Positions 25,924 to 33,419 of a DNA stretch of 61,948 nt are shown piece by piece. The notes under the pieces were generated by a model. The model was not told where the DNA came from. It saw nothing but the letters and a program-made list of their open reading frames with translations, and made no database searches. Position numbers and translations under genes: made by a program. Each line of letters starts with the position of its first letter. Position 1 is the stretch's first letter. This DNA is from Bacteriovoracales bacterium (lineage in GTDB: Bacteria; Bdellovibrionota; Bacteriovoracia; Bacteriovoracales; Bacteriovoracaceae), in assembly GCA_030149295.1 (NCBI GenBank), contig JASBRV010000100.1, forward strand, positions 1 through 61,948, written 5' to 3'.

Positions 25924-26291
25924 GGGGGTGTCCCGGTTTCGACGGGGTAGACCAAAGAGCTTTCGGGCGTGCCTGGGTTGGTCGGACGGCCCAGTAAAAA
26001 TCCGACCAAACTATAAATGCTGACTCTTATGAGCCAGTTGCTATGGCTGCCTAATAGGCAACAACCAAGCATGAGGCGCTAGTGCCAAGAAACAGAATCT
26101 AGCAAAGCTGATTGGCGACCAGTTTAAACGTGCCACGAGGGTGTCGGGCCTCCTCGTAAAATCCCCACCGAGGTTTGCCGTTTGCACGTAAAACGGACAG
26201 TCTTGTCAGCTGACCATAACCGCTGACTACGCACGTAGGCCGGGCTTCGAGGATATTCCGGACGCGGGTTCGATTCCCGCCACCTCCACCA
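25924..26291 (+). ncRNA. ssrA: tmRNA (SsrA)
   Basis: A 368-base one-piece tmRNA. The 5' end GGGGGTG pairs with CACCTCC at 26281-26287 (7-bp acceptor stem with one G-U), followed by encoded ACCA. The 5' tRNA-like part has the usual GGTTTCGACGGGG and the 3' part the T arm GCGGGTTCGATTCCCGC. The tag reading frame starts at GCT 26019 and reads ADSYEPVAMAA, then TAA TAG. With SmpB it rescues stalled ribosomes and tags products for proteolysis. Its 3' end is also the left border of the island. Confidence 0.97.
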
Positions 26292-26301
26292 CGACAAGTT
26301 T

Positions 26302-26330
26302 AAAAAAGCACCAAGTTCGGTGCTTTTTTT
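26302..26330 (+). terminator. Rho-independent terminator of ssrA
   Basis: AAAAAAGCACC pairs with GGTGCTTTTTT around AAGTTC, ending in a T run. It starts 11 bases after the encoded CCA, so the native tmRNA terminator, or one restored by the island, is intact. Confidence 0.92.
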
Positions 26331-26427
26331 ATTTCAACAAAATTAACAACTTACAAAGAAGAAGTTCTTAAGGTCTCTCGTTTTACTCATACTAAATCAC
26401 GTGGAATCACGGTATTTGCAACAGCAA

Positions 26428-26440
26428 TGTCGTGCCGACA
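26428..26440. promoter_or_regulatory. Inverted repeat upstream of the first XRE gene
   Basis: TGTCG-TGC-CGACA is a perfect 5-3-5 dyad 61 bp before the XRE start codon; a candidate autoregulatory operator. Short, so chance cannot be excluded. Confidence 0.3.
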
Positions 26441-26501
26441 CGTTTTGTTAAAAATTAACACCGCACTGTGTGTACGCAGCGTAGGCCAATTAGGAGGCGA
26501 A

Positions 26502-26849
26502 ATGAAAAAAAGAAGAACGGACAACATAAAAATCTCACCAGAAGCAATTTTACTACGAAGACTTAGAGAAAGTTCAAATTTATCAATTCGAGAGGTGGCT
26601 AGTTCAATTGGTAAGTCGGAGTCTTACTTAAGGCATATAGAAAAAGGTCGACTAGACCTTCCGAGTAAAGAAGTCCTTTTAAGGGTATTAGAAAATTATA
26701 ATATTAGTTATCATCAGTTCAAACATAGATTAAGGTTTATAGACCATTCAGATGCCATCAAAGATTATGCTTTTGAATTGGTAAAGCGATTAAGCAACGA
26801 TCAACTTCGACTAGTTATAAGGTTTCTAAAGTCGATTTTGGAGAATTGA
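26502..26849 (+). CDS. XRE-family helix-turn-helix regulator (first copy)
   Basis: A 115-residue protein: basic N-terminus (MKKRRTDN), HTH_XRE (about 18-75) with LRRLRESSNLSIREVASSIGKSESYLRHIEKGRLDLPS, and a C-terminal helix SNDQLRLVIRFLKSILEN. TAGGAGG precedes ATG 26502. It is immediately followed by the nuclease-like gene (TGA-ATG), so it probably controls that operon. It resembles the XRE protein at 46887 across its length, including the C-terminal helix. Confidence 0.85.
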   Translation: MKKRRTDNIKISPEAILLRRLRESSNLSIREVASSIGKSESYLRHIEKGRLDLPSKEVLLRVLENYNISYHQFKHRLRFIDHSDAIKDYAFELVKRLSNDQLRLVIRFLKSILEN

Positions 26850-28445
26850 ATGAGATTTAAAACATATCTTAATAGAATGAGAAAATATAACGCCGATTCC
26901 ATCATAATGGGAGTTACTTCAGAAAGCTGGAAATATTGGCAAAGCGATAAGAGTATTGAAGCATATCTACAAGAGGGAGACCAATTTGGATATTTATTAA
27001 GAGCTTACGGACATAAGGTAGCTTCACTGGCAAAAAAATTTTGCAATCCAAATAGTACAAAACCAATTGATACACAGGGAATTAAATGGTTTGTTTATAA
27101 TTATCTGGAGATAAACGATGGTTTCTACCAGGGGTCCTCTGAACCTGCAGAAACAATAGCCGCCATAAAGGCACATCAAGATTTCGATCTTTATCCACGG
27201 TTGGGAGATTGTATCGACGGCGACTTCGCTGACACTTTTGGAACAGCCGTTTTTATGGCGAGGCAGCTAAATTCACAACATCACATGTGTACTCAGGCTG
27301 GCGTGACCTTCGAGAGGTCTTTTTTGATCTTTAAAGAGTTTTTAAAAAAAATTTCGGATTCTGAATACACAAAAATTCGTACATATTTGGGAATGGAGCC
27401 TATAAATTTTGTAAGAGCCACATATGCTCTATTGGTTCATTTTTCAGGAGGTTTAAATACTGGTGATCCAGGTTTTTTATCTTTAAATAGAAACGGTTTT
27501 GAAGAAGTTTTAAAATTAGATGAATTAGATATCCAGCCGGATGATATATTTCTGGTTTTACAGAGATTAACTTGGACAAGAGAAGGTATTATCGAGTGGC
27601 TTAATAATAATCTAAGATGGGACGAGTTAAATGCAAAGCACTTCGTTGCACCTCTGGGAATAAAGCCTTTCTTAGAAATCGAAACCGATCACATGGAAAT
27701 GAACTTTGCTCTTCCTTCACCTTGGTTTGTATTAGTTAAATTATCATCTTCTTTTAATGACTATTTTAATGACATATTTTCGACCGATGAAATTGCGGAA
27801 AAAAGATCAAAGTGGGGACAGGCGACAGAAGAAGTTTTAAAGCGAATTGTCGAGGTAAATGCTCGTTGTGATACGTTCATCGATGTCGATGAGACAAATC
27901 CAAATAGAGATGAACCATTTTCAGACCTGATTTTAGTCGGGGGTTCTGATGTCTTGATTATAGAGTTAAAAACTACGATGGCGGGAATTAATGACAAATT
28001 CAAGATGGGACCAAAACAGCTTCCTACTATGCTATTTCGACAGCTCAGTGCAATTTTTCAATGCCATTCAACAGAAAGAAATTTGTCCTCTTATTATTCC
28101 GGCACAATTGAGAATGTTGCTTATGCAGTTGTTACTTCCCAATACCAAGTTTATGACTCCGCAGTGGTTACACATTTAGATAGCTACTCTGATTTCTTCT
28201 CCGAACGGGGGATAAATGGATTTGAGGTAATGGATATCGATGAGTTTGAAAATTTATTAATTGATAAAGATGTGTCTGGAATAGTTAGAGAGATCATTAA
28301 CAGAACTAGCCTTCGCCGTTCTTTTGAGTTCGATAAAATTGAGAGGTTCGCAAAAAAGAACTTAGCTAATAATACAGACTTTTATCTCAGTGCTGCTGAA
28401 GAGTTGATGCCTGGAGCAGATGAAAGAAGAAGAGCTCGCCTGTAG
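26850..28445 (+). CDS. Putative PD-(D/E)xK nuclease-like protein of unknown family
   Basis: A 531-residue protein with no clear signal or membrane segment. The N-terminal 300 residues are helical and unassigned. The C-terminal half has the order E327 (GQATEEVLKRIVE), D359 (FSDLILVGGSD) and E372-L-K374 (LIIELKTTMAG), the classic PD-(D/E)xK core, then FRQLSAIFQCH, which may be the Q-containing helix. It directly follows the XRE gene with no gap. A restriction-like or abortive defence effector is an inference from the fold and the setting. Confidence 0.65.
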   Translation: MRFKTYLNRMRKYNADSIIMGVTSESWKYWQSDKSIEAYLQEGDQFGYLLRAYGHKVASLAKKFCNPNSTKPIDTQGIKWFVYNYLEINDGFYQGSSEPAETIAAIKAHQDFDLYPRLGDCIDGDFADTFGTAVFMARQLNSQHHMCTQAGVTFERSFLIFKEFLKKISDSEYTKIRTYLGMEPINFVRATYALLVHFSGGLNTGDPGFLSLNRNGFEEVLKLDELDIQPDDIFLVLQRLTWTREGIIEWLNNNLRWDELNAKHFVAPLGIKPFLEIETDHMEMNFALPSPWFVLVKLSSSFNDYFNDIFSTDEIAEKRSKWGQATEEVLKRIVEVNARCDTFIDVDETNPNRDEPFSDLILVGGSDVLIIELKTTMAGINDKFKMGPKQLPTMLFRQLSAIFQCHSTERNLSSYYSGTIENVAYAVVTSQYQVYDSAVVTHLDSYSDFFSERGINGFEVMDIDEFENLLIDKDVSGIVREIINRTSLRRSFEFDKIERFAKKNLANNTDFYLSAAEELMPGADERRRARL

Positions 28446-28481
28446 TATGCCTGATTTTTAATTTATATGATAGGAGTTGAA

Positions 28482-29009
28482 ATGAATGATTTTTGGGAAA
28501 TTATAAAAGATATTGCATATGGAGCTAGACACTATCAGACAATTATCGCTGCTTTACTCGGTGGCGGTATTGCATGGAAATATAACAGATCCAAGCATAA
28601 GCTAGACCATGAAAATGCTAAAAGACAGTTGTTTATACAGCTTAATGAAAGATATGACGTATTAAATGACCATTTAGAAGAACTTGTTCACACAGAGTTT
28701 GAGACACAGCGTGATGCTCAACTACATGGAGAAAAGGACTTGTATCTTGTTTGGGATGAGTTATTTGAGTCAGAACCAACCTTGCAAAGTAAAACTATTA
28801 CCGCAGCATTTGATTACTTGAATCTTTGTTCTGAGCAATATTATTGGTACAAAAAAGGTTTCATTGATGACAATGTATGGAGATGTTGGAAGAAAGGGAT
28901 GAAGGATTGGGCAAAATATTCATTTTTTCTTAGAAATATTATCAAACGAGAAAAGACGAGAAAAGCCGCTTACTACAATGATGATTTTCTAGATATTTTT
29001 GATGAGTAA
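28482..29009 (+). CDS. Small single-span membrane protein, hypothetical
   Basis: A 175-residue protein with one N-terminal membrane helix (YQTIIAALLGGGIAW) followed by a basic stop-transfer and a long charged helical domain (about 35-175) with Trp and Tyr (YYWYKKGFIDDNVWRCWKKGMKDWAKYSFF), recalling DUF4760-like proteins. Start ATG 28482 has TAGGAG; 28467 is an in-frame alternative. It follows the nuclease-like gene by 36 bp and may be the third member of the same unit. Confidence 0.6.
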   Translation: MNDFWEIIKDIAYGARHYQTIIAALLGGGIAWKYNRSKHKLDHENAKRQLFIQLNERYDVLNDHLEELVHTEFETQRDAQLHGEKDLYLVWDELFESEPTLQSKTITAAFDYLNLCSEQYYWYKKGFIDDNVWRCWKKGMKDWAKYSFFLRNIIKREKTRKAAYYNDDFLDIFDE

Positions 29010-29011
29010 AT

Positions 29012-29551
29012 TCAGTGGTTATATTTTTTGATGAAGTCTTTTTTTCTTTTCTTTTGCATCCTTGCTTTAGAACCACATCTATCACTACACCAAAGTTTAT
29101 TCTTGCGACCGATAAAAAAATGAGAGCAACTTTTGTTGTTACATTTTTTTAGATTTTCTAAGTGTCCATCTTTTGCAGCACAAACGAACGGATAAAGAAC
29201 TTGTTCAAAAGGAGTTGCAAAACCTTCCATTTCGAGAACATCAATACATTCTGGTTTACTTTGATTCTTTGGGTAAACAAATATGTTTCTGTATTTTAAG
29301 TTTTTACTTGCTTCATTAATGTATGCCCAAAACTCCTGTTTGTTACTTTCTGATAAGTATTTTTCTAGAAGTTGGTGACTAATAACCCTTGTAACTTCAT
29401 CAAAGTGTTGAGGAGCATTACTTTGAAGTAGGCCCTGCTGTATACACTCGTTGGCGTTCCGTACTAAGAAGCTCACGAGACCTTCTGATGATAAGCTCTT
29501 TAGCTCCCCATCCAGTAATTGCATATTTTTTCGGCTTGTTTTTTGATTCAT
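29012..29551 (-). CDS. CGNR zinc-finger protein
   Basis: A 179-residue protein. The C-terminus (about 138-172) has the CGNR-type zinc finger: LKKCNNKSCSHFFIGR then WCSDRCGSKARMQKKRKK, with the Arg and basic tail of DNA-binding members. The N-terminal domain is helical. These proteins are usually transcription regulators with a ligand-binding ABATE domain; here that domain is shorter and unmatched. It is convergent with the membrane protein gene and divergent from the CoiA-like gene. Confidence 0.75.
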   Translation of the reverse strand: MNQKTSRKNMQLLDGELKSLSSEGLVSFLVRNANECIQQGLLQSNAPQHFDEVTRVISHQLLEKYLSESNKQEFWAYINEASKNLKYRNIFVYPKNQSKPECIDVLEMEGFATPFEQVLYPFVCAAKDGHLENLKKCNNKSCSHFFIGRKNKLWCSDRCGSKARMQKKRKKDFIKKYNH

Positions 29552-29661
29552 AAGCTCTTGTTATTACGCTGTTGTTACGGCTTAAGTCTCATAAACCCGT
29601 ATTGAAGTCGTAACCACTTCTATGATTTCTTACTTATGAAGTCAATGAAGAGAGGTTCTCA

Positions 29662-30456
29662 ATGAGATATGCAGTAGTTAATGGAGAGAAGAGGGAGGCT
29701 AGTCCCAGGCAGAAGGGGGAATGTCCTTGTTGTGGCAGTGAAATGGTCGCAAAGTGTGGTGATAAAATGATTCACCATTGGGCCCATAAATCCAAAACCG
29801 AATGCGATAGATGGTGGGAAAATGAAACTGAGTGGCATCGTAATTGGAAGGATGAATTTCCAAAAGAATATCAAGAAGTAGTTCGTTTCGCTGAGGATGG
29901 TGAAAAACATATCGCTGATATTCAATTACCAAATGGATTTGTGATTGAGTTTCAAAATTCAAGAATAGACAAAGAAGAAGTTAATGAAAGGAATCACTTT
30001 TACAAAAACCTAATATGGATCGTAAATGGTCTAAGCCGACGGCAAGGAGACTATTCAGATTTTTGCTCAGTGATAAAAAAAAGTGACACTATTAGTTTTG
30101 CCCCTCCTACCTATTTGGTTAAGTTGGAGGACTGCAAGCTACTAAAAGAATGGAGCGGTCACAATGTTCCAATATTTTTTGATTTTTCTGAGGAAGACCT
30201 AGAGCTTGGAAAGGAGCTATGGGGTCTGTTTCCACAACATGAAGTTGGCTATGGATTGATAACAAGGCTTAGTTTCCCTATGGTTAAAGAAATCATAAAC
30301 CTTGATGTCCAAACTTTATCTGGTTTAGTAAAGTCCATTAATTTTGACATCGAGACCCATACTAAAAGGTATAAAAAATCAAAAGGGTTTCAGGAAAAGA
30401 ATAGGTACAAGAGAGCTATTCCGTCAGCTCTCTTTCGTTCGATTAGGCAGTCTTAG
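29662..30456 (+). CDS. CoiA-like nuclease-fold protein
   Basis: A 264-residue protein. An N-terminal zinc-ribbon-like cluster (CPCCG at 21-25, C32, HHWAH at 38-42) is followed by a PD-(D/E)xK-like domain (ENETEWHRNWKDEFP, HIADIQLPNG with D86, VIEFQNS with E96-F-Q98). This order fits competence protein CoiA-like nucleases. GAGAGG precedes ATG. On an island it more likely processes element DNA or acts in defence than in natural transformation. Confidence 0.75.
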   Translation: MRYAVVNGEKREASPRQKGECPCCGSEMVAKCGDKMIHHWAHKSKTECDRWWENETEWHRNWKDEFPKEYQEVVRFAEDGEKHIADIQLPNGFVIEFQNSRIDKEEVNERNHFYKNLIWIVNGLSRRQGDYSDFCSVIKKSDTISFAPPTYLVKLEDCKLLKEWSGHNVPIFFDFSEEDLELGKELWGLFPQHEVGYGLITRLSFPMVKEIINLDVQTLSGLVKSINFDIETHTKRYKKSKGFQEKNRYKRAIPSALFRSIRQS

Positions 30457-30673
30457 ACTTCATCTCAACAACATTAGAAGCTGTTTTGATTATTGCTCTA
30501 GCTTTTCTATTGGCAGCAGCAGTTACTAATTTATTTGTACAGAATCCGCCAAAGCTGAAAAGCATTCCTTGTAAAACTACTTTCCCACCTTCGATAGCGT
30601 AGGCCTTAGTCTCTTCTAACCATTCAGGTTTGATAAATTTTTGTTTCTTCTCTTGTGTCTTTGTCGTAGTCAT
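30443..30673 (-). CDS. Small hypothetical protein
   Basis: A 76-residue protein with a polar N-terminus (MTTTKTQEKKQKF) and a possible short hydrophobic helix (VVLQGMLFSFGGF). A good AAGGAG sits seven bases before ATG, which supports coding. It overlaps the 3' end of the CoiA-like gene by 14 bp (convergent) and is divergent from the gene at 30824. No family recognised. Confidence 0.5.
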   Translation of the reverse strand: MTTTKTQEKKQKFIKPEWLEETKAYAIEGGKVVLQGMLFSFGGFCTNKLVTAAANRKARAIIKTASNVVEMKSKTA

Positions 30674-30823
30674 AAAAACTCCTTATAAATTTGGGTCAAC
30701 ATTAACCCTGTCTATGATGCTTATACCCATTCCTTAAAGTTTATTTGAATCTCAAGTTTTCTTTCTTGATTGGTATAAGAATCGTAGTGGCAATGATGCC
30801 CTTATTCCTAACGAGGAGAACAA

Positions 30824-31054
30824 ATGAATAATGGAGAGAGAAAAGGATTTCGAGATTTAGAACTTGATGACAAAGTAACTTTAACCGGTCAACTTTTACT
30901 GACCTGTGGAACAGCTTTTTTGTCCTTAGGACAAATTTTTAAATTGTTAAAATCCAATGAACTACCAACATCACCTATAAATCCAACAGTCGCGGATAGA
31001 AATACAATCGAGACTAATATGTATAGCGGAAGACGCTCTTATTTTGAAAGCTAG
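30824..31054 (+). CDS. Small hypothetical protein with one hydrophobic segment
   Basis: A 76-residue protein with a hydrophobic stretch (LLLTCGTAFLSLGQIFKLL, about 26-44) and a polar C-terminus. GAGGAG precedes ATG by six bases. It is followed by the gene at 31063 with its own ribosome site, so the two form an operon. No family recognised. Confidence 0.5.
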   Translation: MNNGERKGFRDLELDDKVTLTGQLLLTCGTAFLSLGQIFKLLKSNELPTSPINPTVADRNTIETNMYSGRRSYFES

Positions 31055-31062
31055 GAGAATTT

Positions 31063-31395
31063 ATGAATTATAGATTAATAGAAGATAGAGCAGAAACTAT
31101 TTTTGAAATTTTAGAGGACAAAATTAATTATGGATATGAAACGAATTCGCCAGATCTATTGGATGCTTATAAAGCAACGTTTGGTCTTAAAGCTAAAAGT
31201 ATTTCTCAATACTGTAGAGCTTTCCGTGATTCTGGCCTTAGCTTCAATATATCCTCGGTCGAGGCAATTTATGAAGAATATGCACATTGCTTGGAAGGGT
31301 ATAAAGGACTTTCGTTTGAAGAGAAGGAGATACTAAGGGAACTACTTTATAAGGTAAAGGAATTGGGGGCAAACGCCCCTTTTCTTTCTCCCTAA
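31063..31395 (+). CDS. Small hypothetical helical protein
   Basis: A 110-residue acidic helical protein. GGAG precedes ATG by six bases. The last codons form the stem of a likely terminator. No family recognised; the length and location suggest an element accessory or control gene. Confidence 0.5.
   Translation: MNYRLIEDRAETIFEILEDKINYGYETNSPDLLDAYKATFGLKAKSISQYCRAFRDSGLSFNISSVEAIYEEYAHCLEGYKGLSFEEKEILRELLYKVKELGANAPFLSP
31366..31387 (+). terminator. Terminator nested in the 3' end of the preceding gene
   Basis: GGGGC-AAAC-GCCCC followed by TTTTCTTT. The hairpin lies upstream of the stop codon at 31393-31395, so the C-terminal codons double as the terminator. Confidence 0.7.
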
Positions 31396-31504
31396 GTGGA
31401 TAGCTTAAACGAACCTTTAAGATATCAACTATGGATAACCTAAAGCCTATTTAGATTAACCAATACCAAACAATTAACACGTTCTAACTAGCCAGGAGGA
31501 AGTT

Positions 31505-32104
31505 ATGGTATATGCATACTTACGTGTGAGCTCAGATAAGCAAACACTTGAAAACCAAAAATATGAAATCTTAAACTTCGCCAACGATAGAAAGTTAACA
31601 GTTGATAAATGGGTTGAGGAAACCATTAGTGGTACTAAAAGCTCAAAAGATAGAATTCTTGGAAAAGTTATTGAAGGATTGGAGGAGAAGGATATATTGA
31701 TCGTTACAGAATTAAGTAGATTAGGACGGAGCCTATTTGATGTAATGTCTATCTTAAATGATGCAATGGAGAAAGAAGTGACTCTTTATAGTATAAAGGA
31801 AGGGTACACACTCGGCTCGAATATTAGTAGTAAAGTCCTTGCCTTTGCCTTTGGATTAAGCGCAGAAATTGAAAGACAGTTAATAAGTCAAAGAACTAAA
31901 GAAGCACTTCAGCGAAGAAAGGCAGAGGGAAAGAGCTTAGGGCGACCAAAGGGTTATAAACTTGAAAACGTTAAACTTAGTGGAAAAGAGGAGCAGATTA
32001 AAGAATTACTAAAATTTGGTGTATCCATGAGAAGTATTGCGAGAATGCTTGGGTGTCATCATAACACTGTATCTTACTTTATTAAGACGAAAGGCTTGAA
32101 ATAG
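31505..32104 (+). CDS. Serine recombinase (resolvase/invertase family)
   Basis: A 199-residue small serine recombinase. The catalytic domain (1-135) has YLRVSSDKQ with nucleophile Ser9, RLGRSLFDV and the E-helix AEIERQLISQRTKEAL, then the linker KSLGRPKGYK and a C-terminal HTH (RSIARMLGCHHNTVSYFI). The family resolves cointegrates or inverts segments. AGGAGG precedes ATG. No clear pair of crossover sites was found next to it. Confidence 0.9.
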   Translation: MVYAYLRVSSDKQTLENQKYEILNFANDRKLTVDKWVEETISGTKSSKDRILGKVIEGLEEKDILIVTELSRLGRSLFDVMSILNDAMEKEVTLYSIKEGYTLGSNISSKVLAFAFGLSAEIERQLISQRTKEALQRRKAEGKSLGRPKGYKLENVKLSGKEEQIKELLKFGVSMRSIARMLGCHHNTVSYFIKTKGLK

Positions 32105-32125
32105 TGGGTTCTAAATGAGCCCACT
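32103..32125. terminator. Hairpin between convergent resolvase and YaaW-like genes
   Basis: AGTGGGTTC pairs with GAGCCCACT (9 bp, one G-U) around TAAAT, spanning the resolvase stop. T runs are weak on both sides, so it may terminate poorly in either direction. Confidence 0.4.
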
Positions 32126-33406
32126 TAACTTAAGTGTAACTATAATGCCGGTTATAGTGGCAACAATTCCAAAAATTATTGGCCACTTTCTTTTTTTATC
32201 TATTTGAGACAAGTTTTCAATTGCTAGCTGTCTTCTAATCATAGCTATATATACAACTGCAGGTAAGGTCTTCTTCGGTTCTGCAATTGATAAAGACGCT
32301 AAAAGCCCTATTACAGCAGTACCAATCCCAATTGGACCGAGAATCCCAGCTATCAGTGTGGACATTGTTGTATATGTGCTGAAAGCGAGACTAATTCCTA
32401 ACCCATTTGTAAGTGCACCGAGTGCGCTAGAGGCAGCTATGTAAACGCCAAAACCAGAAGCCTTTAAGCCAAGTATTGCTGCTAAGGCACCGCCTGAAGT
32501 TATAGCCTCTTTGTTAATCACTGAAGAATCAATTTTTTTTAATTTTTCTTCTAACTCAGCTCGAGCTTTATCTGATAGTTTTTGGACTGTATCATGTAGA
32601 ACTCTCATGACTATCTTTTCTTCAATTTCATCAACATTTGAAGAGTCAGTTATTTCGACTTTTAAATCATTACCAACAAGAAGGAGTAGTGACTTATAGG
32701 TATTAGTGTTTCCTCCAAGAGCTTTGTTGTAAAGAAACTTAATTTTATTTGATCCTCGATAATTTAACTCATTAATAATTTTTAATCTTGCTTCATCAAT
32801 AGGGGTGTTGATATCTATTGAAAGCTTCAAAAGCTTACTCAGATCTTTGACGTGTTCTTCATTTAAAAGTTTAAATATAGGGTCAAAATCATCAATCGGA
32901 TCTTTCTCTATGTTTGTTACTTCATCTAAATTTAGATCTTTTGCATATAGCGAAATGGATAGTTGTCCAATAACATAAGTCGATAAGACGTATTGTGCAT
33001 TTACTTTGTTGGAAGTCTTGATGAAGAGCTTTCTGAGCAGAGGACCAGGATTACCCTTCGTGGCCATAGCGACACTATAAATAAGCGAAGAAACATCTAT
33101 ATATGGTGAGAGTTGTACATACCTTAAATATATCTTTTCAACCTTATCAAAAGTAATATTTCCAAGTCCCATTTTTTGGAATCTTGATTCAATTTCTCCA
33201 AGAATTCTACTTATATCTGAAATACTGATTGAAGTCGGTTGCTTACCACACTTAGAAGCAATCTCGCTATTTAGCATAGTCAAGTGGTGCTTATATTGTT
33301 GATTGTCCTTGAGCCAAACAGCCTCTAGAGCATACTTTTTAACAATACTTTTCAAGTCTTTTTCAAATTCGTGAATGTTTAATGACGTATTTTCTGCAAA
33401 TGACAT
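32111..33406 (-). CDS. YaaW-like membrane protein paired with the Z1 gene
   Basis: A protein of about 431 residues. The N-terminal 270 residues are soluble and helical. Then come several hydrophobic segments with Gly/Ala (SGGALAAILGLKASGFGVYIAA, TMSTLIAGILGPIGIGTAVIGLLASL), the motif VVYIAMIRRQLA as in YaaW-like proteins, and a last membrane helix (PIIFGIVATITGIIVTLKL). ATG 33406 has GTGAGGA upstream; ATG 33433 would overlap the Z1 gene. It starts 13 bp after the Z1 stop and is likely co-translated with it. Confidence 0.6.
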   Translation of the reverse strand: MSFAENTSLNIHEFEKDLKSIVKKYALEAVWLKDNQQYKHHLTMLNSEIASKCGKQPTSISISDISRILGEIESRFQKMGLGNITFDKVEKIYLRYVQLSPYIDVSSLIYSVAMATKGNPGPLLRKLFIKTSNKVNAQYVLSTYVIGQLSISLYAKDLNLDEVTNIEKDPIDDFDPIFKLLNEEHVKDLSKLLKLSIDINTPIDEARLKIINELNYRGSNKIKFLYNKALGGNTNTYKSLLLLVGNDLKVEITDSSNVDEIEEKIVMRVLHDTVQKLSDKARAELEEKLKKIDSSVINKEAITSGGALAAILGLKASGFGVYIAASSALGALTNGLGISLAFSTYTTMSTLIAGILGPIGIGTAVIGLLASLSIAEPKKTLPAVVYIAMIRRQLAIENLSQIDKKRKWPIIFGIVATITGIIVTLKLSGLI

Positions 33407-33419
33407 AAAGAATAATTCC

